From a bacterium (GTDB taxonomy: Bacteria > Pseudomonadota > Alphaproteobacteria > Caulobacterales > Hyphomonadaceae), in contig WGML01000003.1 of the NCBI GenBank assembly GCA_016125045.1, positions 185,041 through 249,040 on the forward strand: DNA of 64,000 bases, read 5' to 3'. The position numbers and the translations under genes were made by a program. The notes under the pieces are model-generated. The model saw nothing but the letters and a program-made list of their open reading frames with translations. It had not been told where the DNA came from and made no database searches. Below, piece after piece: positions 1 to 8,338 of the stretch (its first letter is position 1; each line of letters begins with the position of its first letter).

Positions 1-113
1 TGGGCGATTCGGCACGTTGCGGCGCGCGCCGCCTGTTCGGGAGTCGCGGCGGATGCAGACTGGATGAACAGGCTCGCGACCAGCATAGCGAAGGGGGCGG
101 CGATCGACTTCAT
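1..113 (-). CDS. Secreted protein, N-terminal fragment (runs off the window)
   Basis: Thirty-seven codons of a minus-strand gene are visible from an ATG at 113. They encode a basic start (MKS), a hydrophobic stretch and a signal-peptidase I type end (SASAA, cleavage likely after residue 22 or 23), so the product is probably exported. The mature part seen so far is about fifteen residues with one cysteine and cannot be assigned to a family. It lies 122 bp downstream of sdhA on the same strand, where sdhB is often found in alphaproteobacteria; this fragment is not SdhB, so sdhB must be further away or this gene sits between sdhA and sdhB. Confidence 0.6.
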   Translation of the reverse strand, partial: MKSIAAPFAMLVASLFIQSASAATPEQAARAATCRIA

Positions 114-235
114 GGCGGACCCTCGATCTGGATGACGCCCTCACATACGCTTTTGCCGCCGGCTGAGTGATCAAGGAATGTCACGTCGCCGTGAGACCGT
201 CGGTTCGGTTCGCGGGTCTCGGTCACGCTTGAGGG

Positions 236-2023
236 TCAGTAGACCCGCGCTTTCGGCTTGATGTACTCGATGTCGTTGGACAGCGTGTAGTCATGCACCG
301 GGCGATAGTCGATCTTCACCGCGCCGTCCGACGACACCCAGGCGAGGGTGTGCTTCATCCATTCGCCGTCATCCCGCTCGGGGAAGTCCTCGCGTGCGTG
401 GGCGCCACGGCTTTCCTTCCGGTTCGCTGCGGAATTCACTGTGGCCACCGCCTGCAGGATGAGGTTGTCGAACTCCAGCGTTTCGACGAGATCGGTGTTC
501 CAGATCATCCCCCGATCCCGGACGGCGATCTCGCTGGCGCTGGCATGAACGCGCGCGATCTTCTGGACTCCTTCCTCCAGCACTTCGCCGGTCCGGAAGA
601 CCGCGCAATTGGTTTGCATCGCCCGCTGCATTTCGAGGCGCAGTTTCGCTGTCGGAGCATCGCCGTCGGCAAAGCGCATCCGGTCAAACCGCGCGAGGGA
701 AGCTTCGCCCGCGTTCTTCGGCAGATCGGCTTGCGACGCCCCCGGGTCGAGCACCTCGCCGCAGCGCAATCCCGACGCGCGGCCGAAGACGACGAGGTCG
801 ATCAGCGAGTTGGAGCCGAGCCGGTTGGCGCCGTGCACCGAAACACATGCGGCTTCACCCACCGCCATCAGTCCGGGGACGATCTTGTCCGGATCGCCGT
901 TCGCCTTGGTCAGCACCTCGCCATGATAGTTCGTGGGAATGCCGCCCATGTTGTAGTGCACAGTCGGGAGAACCGGGATCGGTTCCTTGGTGACATCGAC
1001 TCCGGCGAAAACTTTCGCGCTCTCCGAAATCCCTGGCAACCGCTGGGCGAGCACTTTGGGATCGAGGTGGTCGAGATGCAGGTGGATGTGATCGCCGCTG
1101 GCTCCGACACCGCGCCCCTCGCGGATCTCGATCGTCATGGCTCGGGAGACCACGTCCCGCGAGGCGAGATCCTTGGCGGACGGCGCATAACGCTCCATGA
1201 ACCGCTCACCCTGCGAATTGGTCAGATATCCGCCTTCGCCGCGGGCGCCCTCGGTAATGAGGCAGCCGGCGCCGTAGATGCCGGTCGGGTGGAACTGCAC
1301 GAACTCCATGTCCTGCAGCGGGAGCCCCGCGCGCAGCACCATCGCGTTGCCGTCGCCTGTGCAGGTATGGGCGGAGGTCGCGGAGAAATAGGCGCGGCCG
1401 TATCCGCCCGTTGCGAGGATCACGCGCTGCGCTCGGTAGCGATGGAGCGATCCATCGTCGAGTTTCCAGGCGGTCACCCCGCGACATGCGCCTTCCTCGT
1501 CCATGATCAGGTCAAGCGCGAAGAACTCGATGAAGAAATCGACGTCGTATTTCAGGGACTGGCCATAGAGCGTGTGCAGGAGGGCGTGTCCGGTCCGGTC
1601 GGCGGCGGCGCAGGGGCGCTGGAGGGGCGCCCCGCCGAAATTCTTGGTCATTCCTCCGAAGGCGCGCTGATAAATCTTGCCGTCTTCGGTTCGGGAGAAG
1701 GGCACTCCCCAGTGCTCAAGTTCGTAGACCGCGTCCGGGGCGTGGCGGCAGAGATACTCGATCGCGTCCTGGTCGCCGAGCCAGTCGGCGCCTTTGACCG
1801 TATCATACATGTGCCAGCGCCAGTCATCCGGGCTCATATTGCCGAGCGATGCGGATATTCCGCCCTGAGCGGCGACGGTGTGCGAGCGGGTCGGGAACAC
1901 TTTCGAGATGCAGGCCGTCCGCAGTCCAGCCTGCGCGCATCCGAGAGCCGCACGGAGCCCGGAGCCCCCGGCGCCCACGACAACCACGTCGTAGGTGTGA
2001 TCGGTCCACGTGTAAGTGGTCAT
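236..2023 (-). CDS. sdhA: Succinate dehydrogenase flavoprotein subunit
   Basis: SdhA oxidises succinate to fumarate on the cytoplasmic face of the membrane and passes electrons through SdhB to quinone (TCA cycle and respiratory complex II). The 595-residue length is normal. A dinucleotide-binding motif ([13 protein letters not shown]) lies near residue 15 and the flavinylation motif with covalent-FAD histidine 48 ([11 protein letters not shown]) follows. The substrate-site segment HPTGIYGAG and the FAD-contact [15 protein letters not shown] are also present. The gene follows sdhC and sdhD with a 30-bp gap, so the three form an operon. Assignment is secure from motifs and context. Confidence 0.97.
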   Translation of the reverse strand: MTTYTWTDHTYDVVVVGAGGSGLRAALGCAQAGLRTACISKVFPTRSHTVAAQGGISASLGNMSPDDWRWHMYDTVKGADWLGDQDAIEYLCRHAPDAVYELEHWGVPFSRTEDGKIYQRAFGGMTKNFGGAPLQRPCAAADRTGHALLHTLYGQSLKYDVDFFIEFFALDLIMDEEGACRGVTAWKLDDGSLHRYRAQRVILATGGYGRAYFSATSAHTCTGDGNAMVLRAGLPLQDMEFVQFHPTGIYGAGCLITEGARGEGGYLTNSQGERFMERYAPSAKDLASRDVVSRAMTIEIREGRGVGASGDHIHLHLDHLDPKVLAQRLPGISESAKVFAGVDVTKEPIPVLPTVHYNMGGIPTNYHGEVLTKANGDPDKIVPGLMAVGEAACVSVHGANRLGSNSLIDLVVFGRASGLRCGEVLDPGASQADLPKNAGEASLARFDRMRFADGDAPTAKLRLEMQRAMQTNCAVFRTGEVLEEGVQKIARVHASASEIAVRDRGMIWNTDLVETLEFDNLILQAVATVNSAANRKESRGAHAREDFPERDDGEWMKHTLAWVSSDGAVKIDYRPVHDYTLSNDIEYIKPKARVY

Positions 2024-2053
2024 AATGTTGCGTCCTTGCGAACTCTCAAGTGA

Positions 2054-2437
2054 TCAACCGGCGATCTTCAGAACCGAGAACGCCGCGACTGCGAACAGGA
2101 ATACGCAGACGAACGTGTTCAGGATGAGCAGCACGGCGCGTGTGGTCGTTCGGCCGATATAATCCTCGATCACCACCTGCATGCCGAGGCGCATGTGATA
2201 CAGGCTCGCCGCGACCGTGAGCGTGATGAGCACCGCGTTGAAGGGCGTCCCGATCCAGGCCGTCGCGTCCTCATAGCCGCCGCGAACCGCCGACAGGAGC
2301 GACAACAACATCCAGGGAACGAGCACGATCAGCGCGAGGGCGGACACACGCTGGGTGATGAAATGATGCGCGCCTTCCTTTGCGGGCCCGAGGCCCCGGA
2401 CACGAGCGAGCGGCGTCCTGAGCGATGGCTGGGTCAT
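2054..2437 (-). CDS. sdhD: Succinate dehydrogenase membrane anchor subunit (SdhD)
   Basis: This 127-residue protein has three predicted membrane helices and anchors SdhAB to the membrane, helping form the heme b and ubiquinone site. The early segment HHFITQRVSALAL is typical of alphaproteobacterial SdhD, as is the heme-ligand region SLYHMRLGMQVVIEDY. Its start codon overlaps the sdhC stop by four bases (ATGA), which implies translational coupling. sdhA follows 30 bp downstream. Sequence conservation of this subunit is low across bacteria, so the call rests on position as well as motif. Confidence 0.93.
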   Translation of the reverse strand: MTQPSLRTPLARVRGLGPAKEGAHHFITQRVSALALIVLVPWMLLSLLSAVRGGYEDATAWIGTPFNAVLITLTVAASLYHMRLGMQVVIEDYIGRTTTRAVLLILNTFVCVFLFAVAAFSVLKIAG

Positions 2438-2853
2438 GATGCGATCCCGGAGAAGACGGGCGTCAGTCCGGCGAGCACCCAGATCGCAACCGAAATGGCT
2501 ACCCCGCCCAGCAGCGTCAGAACGCTGGTTGCGTTGGCTGTCTTCGGGTCGAAGCCAGTCCCGAGATCAAGCGCCAGGTGGCGAACGCCATTGAGCAGAT
2601 GATAGCTGATCGACACCGTGAAGCCGAACAATACGAGCTGGCCGAGAAGCGATCCCGCGAGGTCGGCAAACAGTCTGTAGGCGTAGGATCCCGAGGCGGC
2701 GGCGAACAGCCACCCGACGATCATCATGGCGCCGATATAGTTTCCGACTCCCGTGGCGCGGTGGAGGATGGAGCCGAGCATCGTGACATGCCAGCGCCAG
2801 ACCTGAAGATGCGGCGATTTAGGACGCGTATCGGTCCAGCCGGTTTGAGACAT
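2434..2853 (-). CDS. sdhC: Succinate dehydrogenase cytochrome b556 subunit (SdhC)
   Basis: SdhC is the larger heme-binding anchor of complex II. I place the start at 2853, where the protein begins MSQTGWTDTRPKSPHLQVW; an in-frame upstream start would add 18 residues with no family likeness. That gives 139 residues, the usual size. The signature SPHLQVWRWHVTMLGSILHRATGV carries the quinone-site residues, and the heme-ligand histidine lies in SYHLLNGVRHLALDLG. Three membrane helices are evident. It is the first gene of sdhCDA; the promoter should lie in the 270-bp gap shared with the divergent gene at 3124. Confidence 0.95.
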   Translation of the reverse strand: MSQTGWTDTRPKSPHLQVWRWHVTMLGSILHRATGVGNYIGAMMIVGWLFAAASGSYAYRLFADLAGSLLGQLVLFGFTVSISYHLLNGVRHLALDLGTGFDPKTANATSVLTLLGGVAISVAIWVLAGLTPVFSGIAS

Positions 2854-2973
2854 TTCGTTATCCCTGAACGGGCGAGACGCGCTTGTGCGTCGAGTCAGTT
2901 TGCCCATGCACTCTTTGACGCTACACTGCTTCTATTGGCGAGCGAAGGCGTGTCAACGCGCGAACGGCGCGAC

Positions 2974-2987
2974 GTGTTGACCAACAC
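2974..2987. promoter_or_regulatory. Palindrome in the sdhC / amidotransferase divergent intergenic region
   Basis: GTGTTG-AC-CAACAC is a perfect 6-bp inverted repeat with a 2-bp spacer. It lies 121 bp upstream of sdhC and 137 bp upstream of the divergent glutamine amidotransferase gene. The form (TTGxCCAA core) resembles operators of GntR- or LacI-type repressors, but no regulator is encoded nearby, so a regulatory role is only inferred. Confidence 0.3.
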
Positions 2988-3123
2988 TCGGTCATTCCTT
3001 CGCCGGTTAGTTGCTGCGGCGCTGCAACGCTTGACCACGCGATCGGCGTGGCGCGAAGAAGTATCGGTCGGTTCGGCTTCGTTGATGACGCCGTTCCGGC
3101 GACACGGCCGGGGGTAAGGCATC

Positions 3124-3834
3124 ATGCAGCTCACAATCATCGAGACTGGGCGTCCACCCGGGCCGCTGATTGAGGTGTTTCCGGCTTATCCGGCAATGTT
3201 TGCGTCTTTGTTGGAGCATGCCGACGCCAAGTTCGACTTCAAGACCGTGTCGGTGATCCGGGGCGATGCGCTGCCGGACCTTGCTTCGGTGGAGGCGATC
3301 CTCATCACCGGATCGCCGCTTGGCGTCTATGACGAGGCGGCGTGGATGGAGCCGCTTCGCCAAATGATCCGGAATGCGGCCGAAAAGAAGATCCCGATGG
3401 TCGGGGTCTGTTTCGGCCACCAGATCATGGCGGATGCGTTCGGCGGCGAGGTGCGTAAATCCGAGAAGGGTTGGGGCGTCGGTCGGCATACCTACACGAT
3501 CCATGAACGTCGTGACTGGATGATCGACGCCGGGGCGTCATTTTCGCTGGCGGCAAGCCATCAGGACCAGGTGATCACGCTCCCGCCAGGCGCTCACGTG
3601 CTGGCGGGGTCGGAACACACCGCTTTTGCGCTTCTTGAGTATCGCGACTTTCCAGGGATCAGCTTCCAGGGGCACCCGGAGTTCACGGACGGTTTCGCCG
3701 CGACGCTCTATAATCATCGGCGGGGCGTGAGTCTGACCGATGAACAGGCGGATGAGGCGATAGGTTCGCTCTCGCGTCCGGACGACAATGCGCTGGTCGC
3801 CGAATGGATCGTCGCGTTCCTCTCGCGACGGTGA
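3124..3834 (+). CDS. Class I glutamine amidotransferase (GMP-synthase-like)
   Basis: A stand-alone 236-residue amidotransferase domain. The catalytic triad is visible: nucleophile Cys96 in GVCFGHQ, and His184 and Glu186 in FQGHPEF. ITGSPLGVYD near residue 61 forms the oxyanion region. Free-standing proteins of this type hydrolyse glutamine or a gamma-glutamyl bond; the true substrate here is unknown, since no synthetase domain is attached or nearby. It is transcribed divergently from sdhC and convergent with the TauE-type gene, so it is probably a single-gene unit. Low-level alternatives include gamma-glutamyl peptide hydrolases such as PuuD-like enzymes. Confidence 0.85.
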   Translation: MQLTIIETGRPPGPLIEVFPAYPAMFASLLEHADAKFDFKTVSVIRGDALPDLASVEAILITGSPLGVYDEAAWMEPLRQMIRNAAEKKIPMVGVCFGHQIMADAFGGEVRKSEKGWGVGRHTYTIHERRDWMIDAGASFSLAASHQDQVITLPPGAHVLAGSEHTAFALLEYRDFPGISFQGHPEFTDGFAATLYNHRRGVSLTDEQADEAIGSLSRPDDNALVAEWIVAFLSRR

Positions 3835-3847
3835 GGGCACCGTCGGA

Positions 3848-4627
3848 CTAGTTCGGTCCGACAAAGAGCCAAGTCTGCCAGAGCGCGAGCCCGCTCACGA
3901 GAATTCCCACCGCGATCATCAGCGGGCGGGCGGGAACGATGCGTGTCAGATAGCCTGCGAACGGCGCAGCCGCGACGCCGCCGACGATCAAACCGGCGAC
4001 CTCCCAGAGGTTGGAGCCGAGATCGGACATCTCATGCCAATGCCCCGTCATGAGCGCGGTGATGAACGCCGCCGAGATCACGAAGGCGACGAAGAACTCC
4101 GCCGTGTTGACCGTTCCGATCACCTGGCGAGGCGCACCGCCGGCGCCGATCAGCGTGCCGGTGACCGTCGGTCCCCATCCGCCGCCTCCGACGGAGTCGA
4201 CGAATCCCCCAACGACACCAAGCGGCGCCGACAGAGACGCATTGATCGCCCGCGAACTCGGCCGCGCAAAGGCGCGCCAAAGGATCACTCCACCCATGAA
4301 CGCCAGATACGCGGTGACGAAGGGGCGCACGACATCGCCCGGGAAGGATGTGAGGAGATAGGTCCCCGCCGCGCCTCCGATGGCGCCTGCGATCGAAAGT
4401 ATGACGAGCATGCGCCAATCGATATTGCGGTGCGCGATATGACTGCCGGCGGACGCTGCTGCGGTGAAGACTTTCGACGCGTGCACTGATGCGGACGCCA
4501 CCGCCGGCGTGACGCCAAGACTGAGCAGCGAGGTCGCCGAGATGACGCCGCCGGCCATGCCAAGCGCGCCGTCGACCAGCTGCGCGATGAATCCCACCGC
4601 AGCGAAAATCAGAAACCCTTCATCCAT
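3848..4627 (-). CDS. TauE/SafE-family membrane permease (sulfite exporter family)
   Basis: This 259-residue protein has about eight hydrophobic helices and the family hallmarks VDGALGMAGG (residues about 18-27) and VDSVGGGGWGPT (near 145). TauE/SafE proteins move sulfite, sulfoacetate or other small organic anions across the inner membrane. No sulfur-metabolism gene lies beside it, so its substrate is unknown. It stands alone on the minus strand, ending 13 bp from the convergent amidotransferase gene. A short inverted repeat (GTCGGA...TCCGAC, 3842-3862) spans its 3' end and could help termination. Confidence 0.88.
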   Translation of the reverse strand: MDEGFLIFAAVGFIAQLVDGALGMAGGVISATSLLSLGVTPAVASASVHASKVFTAAASAGSHIAHRNIDWRMLVILSIAGAIGGAAGTYLLTSFPGDVVRPFVTAYLAFMGGVILWRAFARPSSRAINASLSAPLGVVGGFVDSVGGGGWGPTVTGTLIGAGGAPRQVIGTVNTAEFFVAFVISAAFITALMTGHWHEMSDLGSNLWEVAGLIVGGVAAAPFAGYLTRIVPARPLMIAVGILVSGLALWQTWLFVGPN

Positions 4628-4742
4628 GACACGCTCCGGCGGCGAGGGATGTCTTAGCGTGGCGCTTACCGCACGCGGAAGGGAGCCAGGGTGATGCGAA
4701 CTGATAGCAATCGTGATGCTTGGCGCGAACCAACAAGTCGGT

Positions 4743-5168
4743 TCAGCGCTTGCCGACCAGCAGTACAGTGGCGGCCCATCCCGCGCCCTGGTAGCCAGCC
4801 GCCAGGGTGAGGGCGAGCTCGAGCACGCTGCGTCCGCCCCAGATTGGCCAGATCGGCAAGAGCGTCACCAGCGCGACGATGGCGCATGCGCCATCGAGCC
4901 AGCGATCGCCCATGAGAACGCCGACGCCGCCGCGTTCCCGGCGCACCTCCGCACGCGTGACGGGATAGACGCCCTCGGTCGTGGGCGGGCCGAAGGTCTC
5001 CTGTAGCTGCGCGCGCGTTAGGATGCCGGTCAGGTCGCGCAAATGGTCAGCTGTGGCGACCCCGTCGTCGACCGCGCGCCAAGACGCCCCGGTACGGGTC
5101 GACCGCACGAACACCGACAGGAGAATGGCGATCGCCACCGCCGCCTGCACGAAGCCGGGACCTAGCAT
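4743..5168 (-). CDS. Small membrane protein of unknown function downstream of mch
   Basis: From an ATG at 5168 this gene encodes 141 residues with one N-terminal hydrophobic helix (FVQAAVAIAILLSVFV), a soluble stretch of about 65 residues, and two C-terminal helices (GACAIVALVTLLPIWPIWG and LALTLAAGYQGAGWAATVLL). I do not recognise a family. The start lies 8 bp after the mesaconyl-CoA hydratase stop, so the two are probably co-transcribed and perhaps coupled. The in-frame start at 5204 would overlap mch by 28 bases and is less likely. Function cannot be inferred beyond membrane location. Confidence 0.65.
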   Translation of the reverse strand: MLGPGFVQAAVAIAILLSVFVRSTRTGASWRAVDDGVATADHLRDLTGILTRAQLQETFGPPTTEGVYPVTRAEVRRERGGVGVLMGDRWLDGACAIVALVTLLPIWPIWGGRSVLELALTLAAGYQGAGWAATVLLVGKR

Positions 5169-5176
5169 GGGCGGCC

Positions 5177-6226
5177 TCAGCCTCGGGCGGGCATTGCCGC
5201 CCAATAGTCGAAATCGAGGATGACCTCCGGCAGATACTTGCCGTCTACGTCGCGCAAGGGGTGATCGGCGCAGGGCCGGTTCTTGGTGGCGACAAGGCGC
5301 ATCCTTAGCGCGCCCACATCGTCGGCGAGATCCGCCTTGTCCAAGATCTCTGACCAGGCATACACGGTGTCGCCCGCGAAGAGCGGGTTCACATGCGATC
5401 CGGCGTTGATGGCGATGATTTCAGCCGCATTCGCGAGGCCGTTGAAAGCGAGTGAACGCGCAAGCGAGATGGCGACGCCGCCATAGATCAGACGACGGCC
5501 AAAACGGCTTTGCGACTGCTCGTGCTGATTGAAATGCACTTTCGCGGTGTTCTGATAGAGCCGCGTCGCGATCTGGTGCTCGGCTTCCTCAACGGTGAAT
5601 GCGTCCACATGGTCGATTTTTTCGCCGACCGCATAGTCCTCGAATCCGAACGGTGACCCTGCAAGGTTGAAGTCATAGCCCTCGGCGCTGAACTCAGGCC
5701 TTGGCAGCGCGGAGGGCGACACCGCCGCCGGGAGGTCGGGGGCGGAGGCATCGGGCGCAGGCGAGGCCTCGTTCCGTTTGCGGACCATCACCCAGCGCAC
5801 GTAGGTAAGCACCGCCTCGTCTTCCTGATTGTAACCGGTGGTGCGGACCCAGACGACGCCTGTCTGGCGGTTGGAGTTTTCTTTGACCCCGATCACTTCC
5901 GACACGGCGCGAAGGGTGTCGCCCGGAAACACCGGCCGCATGAACCGTCCGTCCGCATAGCCAAGGTTGGCGACGGCGTTGAGGGAGATATCGGGCACGG
6001 TCTTTCCGAAGACGATGTGAAACGCGAGCAGCGGATCGATCGGCGCCGCGTCGAGGCCGCAGTCCTGCGCGAATGTGTCGGCGCTGTAGAGAGCGTAGCG
6101 GGAGCCGGTGAGGCCGGTGTACAGCGCGGCGTCCGCTTCGGTGACCGTCCGCGGGGTGGCGTGAAGCAGTTCGTCTCCCACCTCGAAGTCCTCGAAGAAG
6201 TTGCCGGTGCTGGATTTGAGGGTCAT
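5177..6226 (-). CDS. mch: Mesaconyl-CoA hydratase (beta-methylmalyl-CoA dehydratase), MaoC-type
   Basis: Mch interconverts mesaconyl-C1-CoA and (2R,3S)-beta-methylmalyl-CoA in the ethylmalonyl-CoA pathway of acetate/C2 assimilation. The start chosen (6226) gives 349 residues, close to the approximately 343 of Rhodobacter Mch as I recall it; the N terminus GNFFEDFEVGDELLHATPRT matches that family. Two tandem hotdog (MaoC) domains span roughly residues 8-150 and 190-330. Highly typical segments are HIVFGKTVPDISLNAVANL, GEKIDHVDAFTVEEAEHQ, RFGRRLIYGG and SLARSLAFNGLANA. It follows the CitE-like lyase gene on the same strand, the pairing expected for the cleavage step of the pathway. Confidence 0.9.
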   Translation of the reverse strand: MTLKSSTGNFFEDFEVGDELLHATPRTVTEADAALYTGLTGSRYALYSADTFAQDCGLDAAPIDPLLAFHIVFGKTVPDISLNAVANLGYADGRFMRPVFPGDTLRAVSEVIGVKENSNRQTGVVWVRTTGYNQEDEAVLTYVRWVMVRKRNEASPAPDASAPDLPAAVSPSALPRPEFSAEGYDFNLAGSPFGFEDYAVGEKIDHVDAFTVEEAEHQIATRLYQNTAKVHFNQHEQSQSRFGRRLIYGGVAISLARSLAFNGLANAAEIIAINAGSHVNPLFAGDTVYAWSEILDKADLADDVGALRMRLVATKNRPCADHPLRDVDGKYLPEVILDFDYWAAMPARG

Positions 6227-6420
6227 CGGGGGTCTGGCCTTGCAGAAGGGAGAAACGGATCGGTGAGACAGGCGCGCGGATCGTCTCTGGGCGATCTGCT
6301 TACCCGCACACGACCGGGACGCCAACACCGCGGACTAGACGACGCGCTCGCAGCCGGCCGAGGATTCGCAGCGTGTCGCCTCGGGATGGGTCTTTCCCGG
6401 ATGCGTCCGTTCGTCAGGGG

Positions 6421-7308
6421 CTAGCCAGCGCCTTGCCGTGCGGCGATCGCTTCAGCAACGGCGACCATCCGCTTCGCCTCGGACAGGTGCAGCAGTTCGG
6501 TCATGCGTCCATTCACCTTGAGGACGCCTTTGCCAGCATTTGCAGGATCGGCGAAGGCGGCGATGACGTCCCGCGCCTGCGAAACTGCGGCGGCGGAGGG
6601 GGCGAAGATTTCGTTGCACGGTTCGACCTGGCTCGGATGGATGAGCGTCTTCCCGTCAAAGCCGAAGGCGCGACCTTGTCGGGCCTCCGCTGCGAACCCC
6701 TCGGTGTTGGCGATGTCATTGTAGACGCCGTCGATCGCCAGCAGTCCGAAAGCACGGGCGGCCGCAACGGACAGCGACAAAGCAGTGAGCAGCGGCGCCC
6801 GGTCGGGAGTGGCTTCTGATCGGGTGTCCTTGATCAGGTCGTTTGTTCCCATCACGAAGCCTGACAGTTCCGACCGCTTCGATTCAGCCGCGATCTCCTT
6901 GAGATTGAAGAGGGCGAGGGGGGTTTCGATCATCACCCACAGCGCCGGCAATTTCCCGCCATGCGCCGCCGCCGCCATGGCGCCGTGCAACCGGCCGATG
7001 TCGTCAGCGCTGTCGACTTTCGGAGCCAGGATCACATCCGGCTTGGCGGCGACGGCCGCCCTCAGATCATCTTTGCCCCATTCGGTGTCGAGGCTGTTGA
7101 TCCGGATGACCAGCTCTCGCGGACCATACCCCCCAGCCTTCACCATCGCGCAGACCCGATCGCGCGCCTCGATCTTGGCTTCAGGAGCCACGGCGTCCTC
7201 AAGGTCGAGAATGAGGCTGTCGGCCGGCAGCGACTTCGCCTTCTCAAGCGCCCGTTCGTTGGCGCCCGGCATATAGAGAACGGAGCGGCGCGGGCGGGGT
7301 GCGATCAT
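6421..7308 (-). CDS. CitE-like CoA-ester lyase/thioesterase (malyl-CoA family)
   Basis: The only suitable ATG is at 7308, giving 295 residues beginning MIAPRPRRSVLYMPGANERA. The TIM-barrel family marks are present: LILDLEDAVAP (metal/CoA binding), VIRINSLDTEWG, ILAPKVDSADDI, WVMIETPLALFNL with a metal-binding glutamate, and GFDGKTLIHPSQV near the C terminus. Members cleave malyl-CoA or beta-methylmalyl-CoA (Mcl1), or hydrolyse (S)-malyl-CoA (Mcl2); the sequence looks more like the CitE/Mcl2 branch than Mcl1. Its place directly upstream of mch supports an ethylmalonyl-CoA pathway role. A gap of 194 bp separates it from mch. Confidence 0.85.
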   Translation of the reverse strand: MIAPRPRRSVLYMPGANERALEKAKSLPADSLILDLEDAVAPEAKIEARDRVCAMVKAGGYGPRELVIRINSLDTEWGKDDLRAAVAAKPDVILAPKVDSADDIGRLHGAMAAAAHGGKLPALWVMIETPLALFNLKEIAAESKRSELSGFVMGTNDLIKDTRSEATPDRAPLLTALSLSVAAARAFGLLAIDGVYNDIANTEGFAAEARQGRAFGFDGKTLIHPSQVEPCNEIFAPSAAAVSQARDVIAAFADPANAGKGVLKVNGRMTELLHLSEAKRMVAVAEAIAARQGAG

Positions 7309-7422
7309 CTTCGGGATCCTCGCTCTGGTGCTGTTGGGTTTGTGGAGGGATGGCGGAGCCGTCGTTCGAATGCAAGCATTGGGAGCGTCTCCTGTATTGG
7401 ACGCAAACCAAAGGCCACGATC

Positions 7423-8307
7423 ATGCCCCTCGTTCTCGTCATCTCTTCCTATGTCGCCGGGTCCCGGGTGGGCGGCGGAACGGCGCCTTTCGTTCTCGCT
7501 CCGCTCAGTGTCGATCCGATCCTCGTGCCGACGACCCTCCTTGGTCGTCATCCGGGCTGGGGCGCGCCCGGGGGCGGGCCGGTGAGTCCGGAGGTCATGA
7601 CCGGAATGCTGGACGCCGTGGAAGCAAACGGCCTGTTCTCGCTCGTTGATGCGGTGCTGACGGGCTACTTCACGTCGGCGGCGCAGGTGGAGGTCGCCGC
7701 CCGAACGATCGATCGGGTCAGGGCGGCGCCGCGCCAGGGACGCGCGCACCGACATGCGCCGAACCGTCCGCTGATCATCGTCGACCCCATCATGGGCGAC
7801 ACGGATGGTGGACTCTACGTGCCCGAGGAGGTTGCGACGGCGCTCTCGGGCTTGCTTGCCCCGAAAGCGGACATCATTGGTGGCAACCTGTTCGAGACGG
7901 CGCGACTGCTTGGGCGCGACGTTGGTGAGCTTGACCGGCCTGAAACCATCGCCGAAGCGGTGCGGATTGCGGACGGCGACCGCGCGTGGCTCGTCAGTTC
8001 TGTCGCGACCGGGAACAGGGTAGGCGCGATGCTGGTCGATCGCGAGCGCGCCGTTATCGCTGATGCGCCGCGTCTTCCGTTCCAGATTCCAAACGGCGTC
8101 GGCGATCTGCTGAAGCTCGCCTTCACCGGCGCCCTGGTGAGCGGCTATTCCCGCGAGGCGGCGCTCGCAAGAGCTGTTGGAACCACAGTGGCGATCTCGG
8201 AACGGGCCGCCGCGTGGCGGGCTCCTGAATTGCCCCTGGCGGCGTGTTTCGACTTGATTCGGACACCCCCCGACATTGACCTCCGCCCGATCGGAGCCAC
8301 CCCTTGA
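7423..8307 (+). CDS. pdxY: Pyridoxal kinase (PdxY/PdxK-like)
   Basis: This enzyme phosphorylates pyridoxal in the B6 salvage route. The start at 7423 gives 294 residues beginning MPLVLVISSYVAG. Family features are the DPIMGDTDGGLYVPEE segment, the nucleotide-contact NLFETARLLG, and the anion-hole/catalytic loop NGVGDLLKLAFTG, where GVGD replaces the more usual GTGD but keeps the catalytic aspartate. It is divergent from the CitE-like gene (114-bp gap), and a serine hydrolase gene follows 31 bp downstream on the same strand. The family also contains hydroxymethylpyrimidine kinases, which are less similar to this sequence. Confidence 0.88.
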   Translation: MPLVLVISSYVAGSRVGGGTAPFVLAPLSVDPILVPTTLLGRHPGWGAPGGGPVSPEVMTGMLDAVEANGLFSLVDAVLTGYFTSAAQVEVAARTIDRVRAAPRQGRAHRHAPNRPLIIVDPIMGDTDGGLYVPEEVATALSGLLAPKADIIGGNLFETARLLGRDVGELDRPETIAEAVRIADGDRAWLVSSVATGNRVGAMLVDRERAVIADAPRLPFQIPNGVGDLLKLAFTGALVSGYSREAALARAVGTTVAISERAAAWRAPELPLAACFDLIRTPPDIDLRPIGATP

Positions 8308-8338
8308 CCTTCGCTGATGTTTCGGGCGCTTGGTCGCC

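Noticed and set aside
193..220. GAGACC/GGTCTC hairpin after sdhA considered as a terminator
   Set aside because: The stem is only 6 bp, the loop is 16 nt and no T-run follows.
293..2053. Long open frame (586 codons) on the plus strand opposite sdhA
   Set aside because: It is the antisense shadow of a high-GC gene; its translation has no domain and sdhA is certain.
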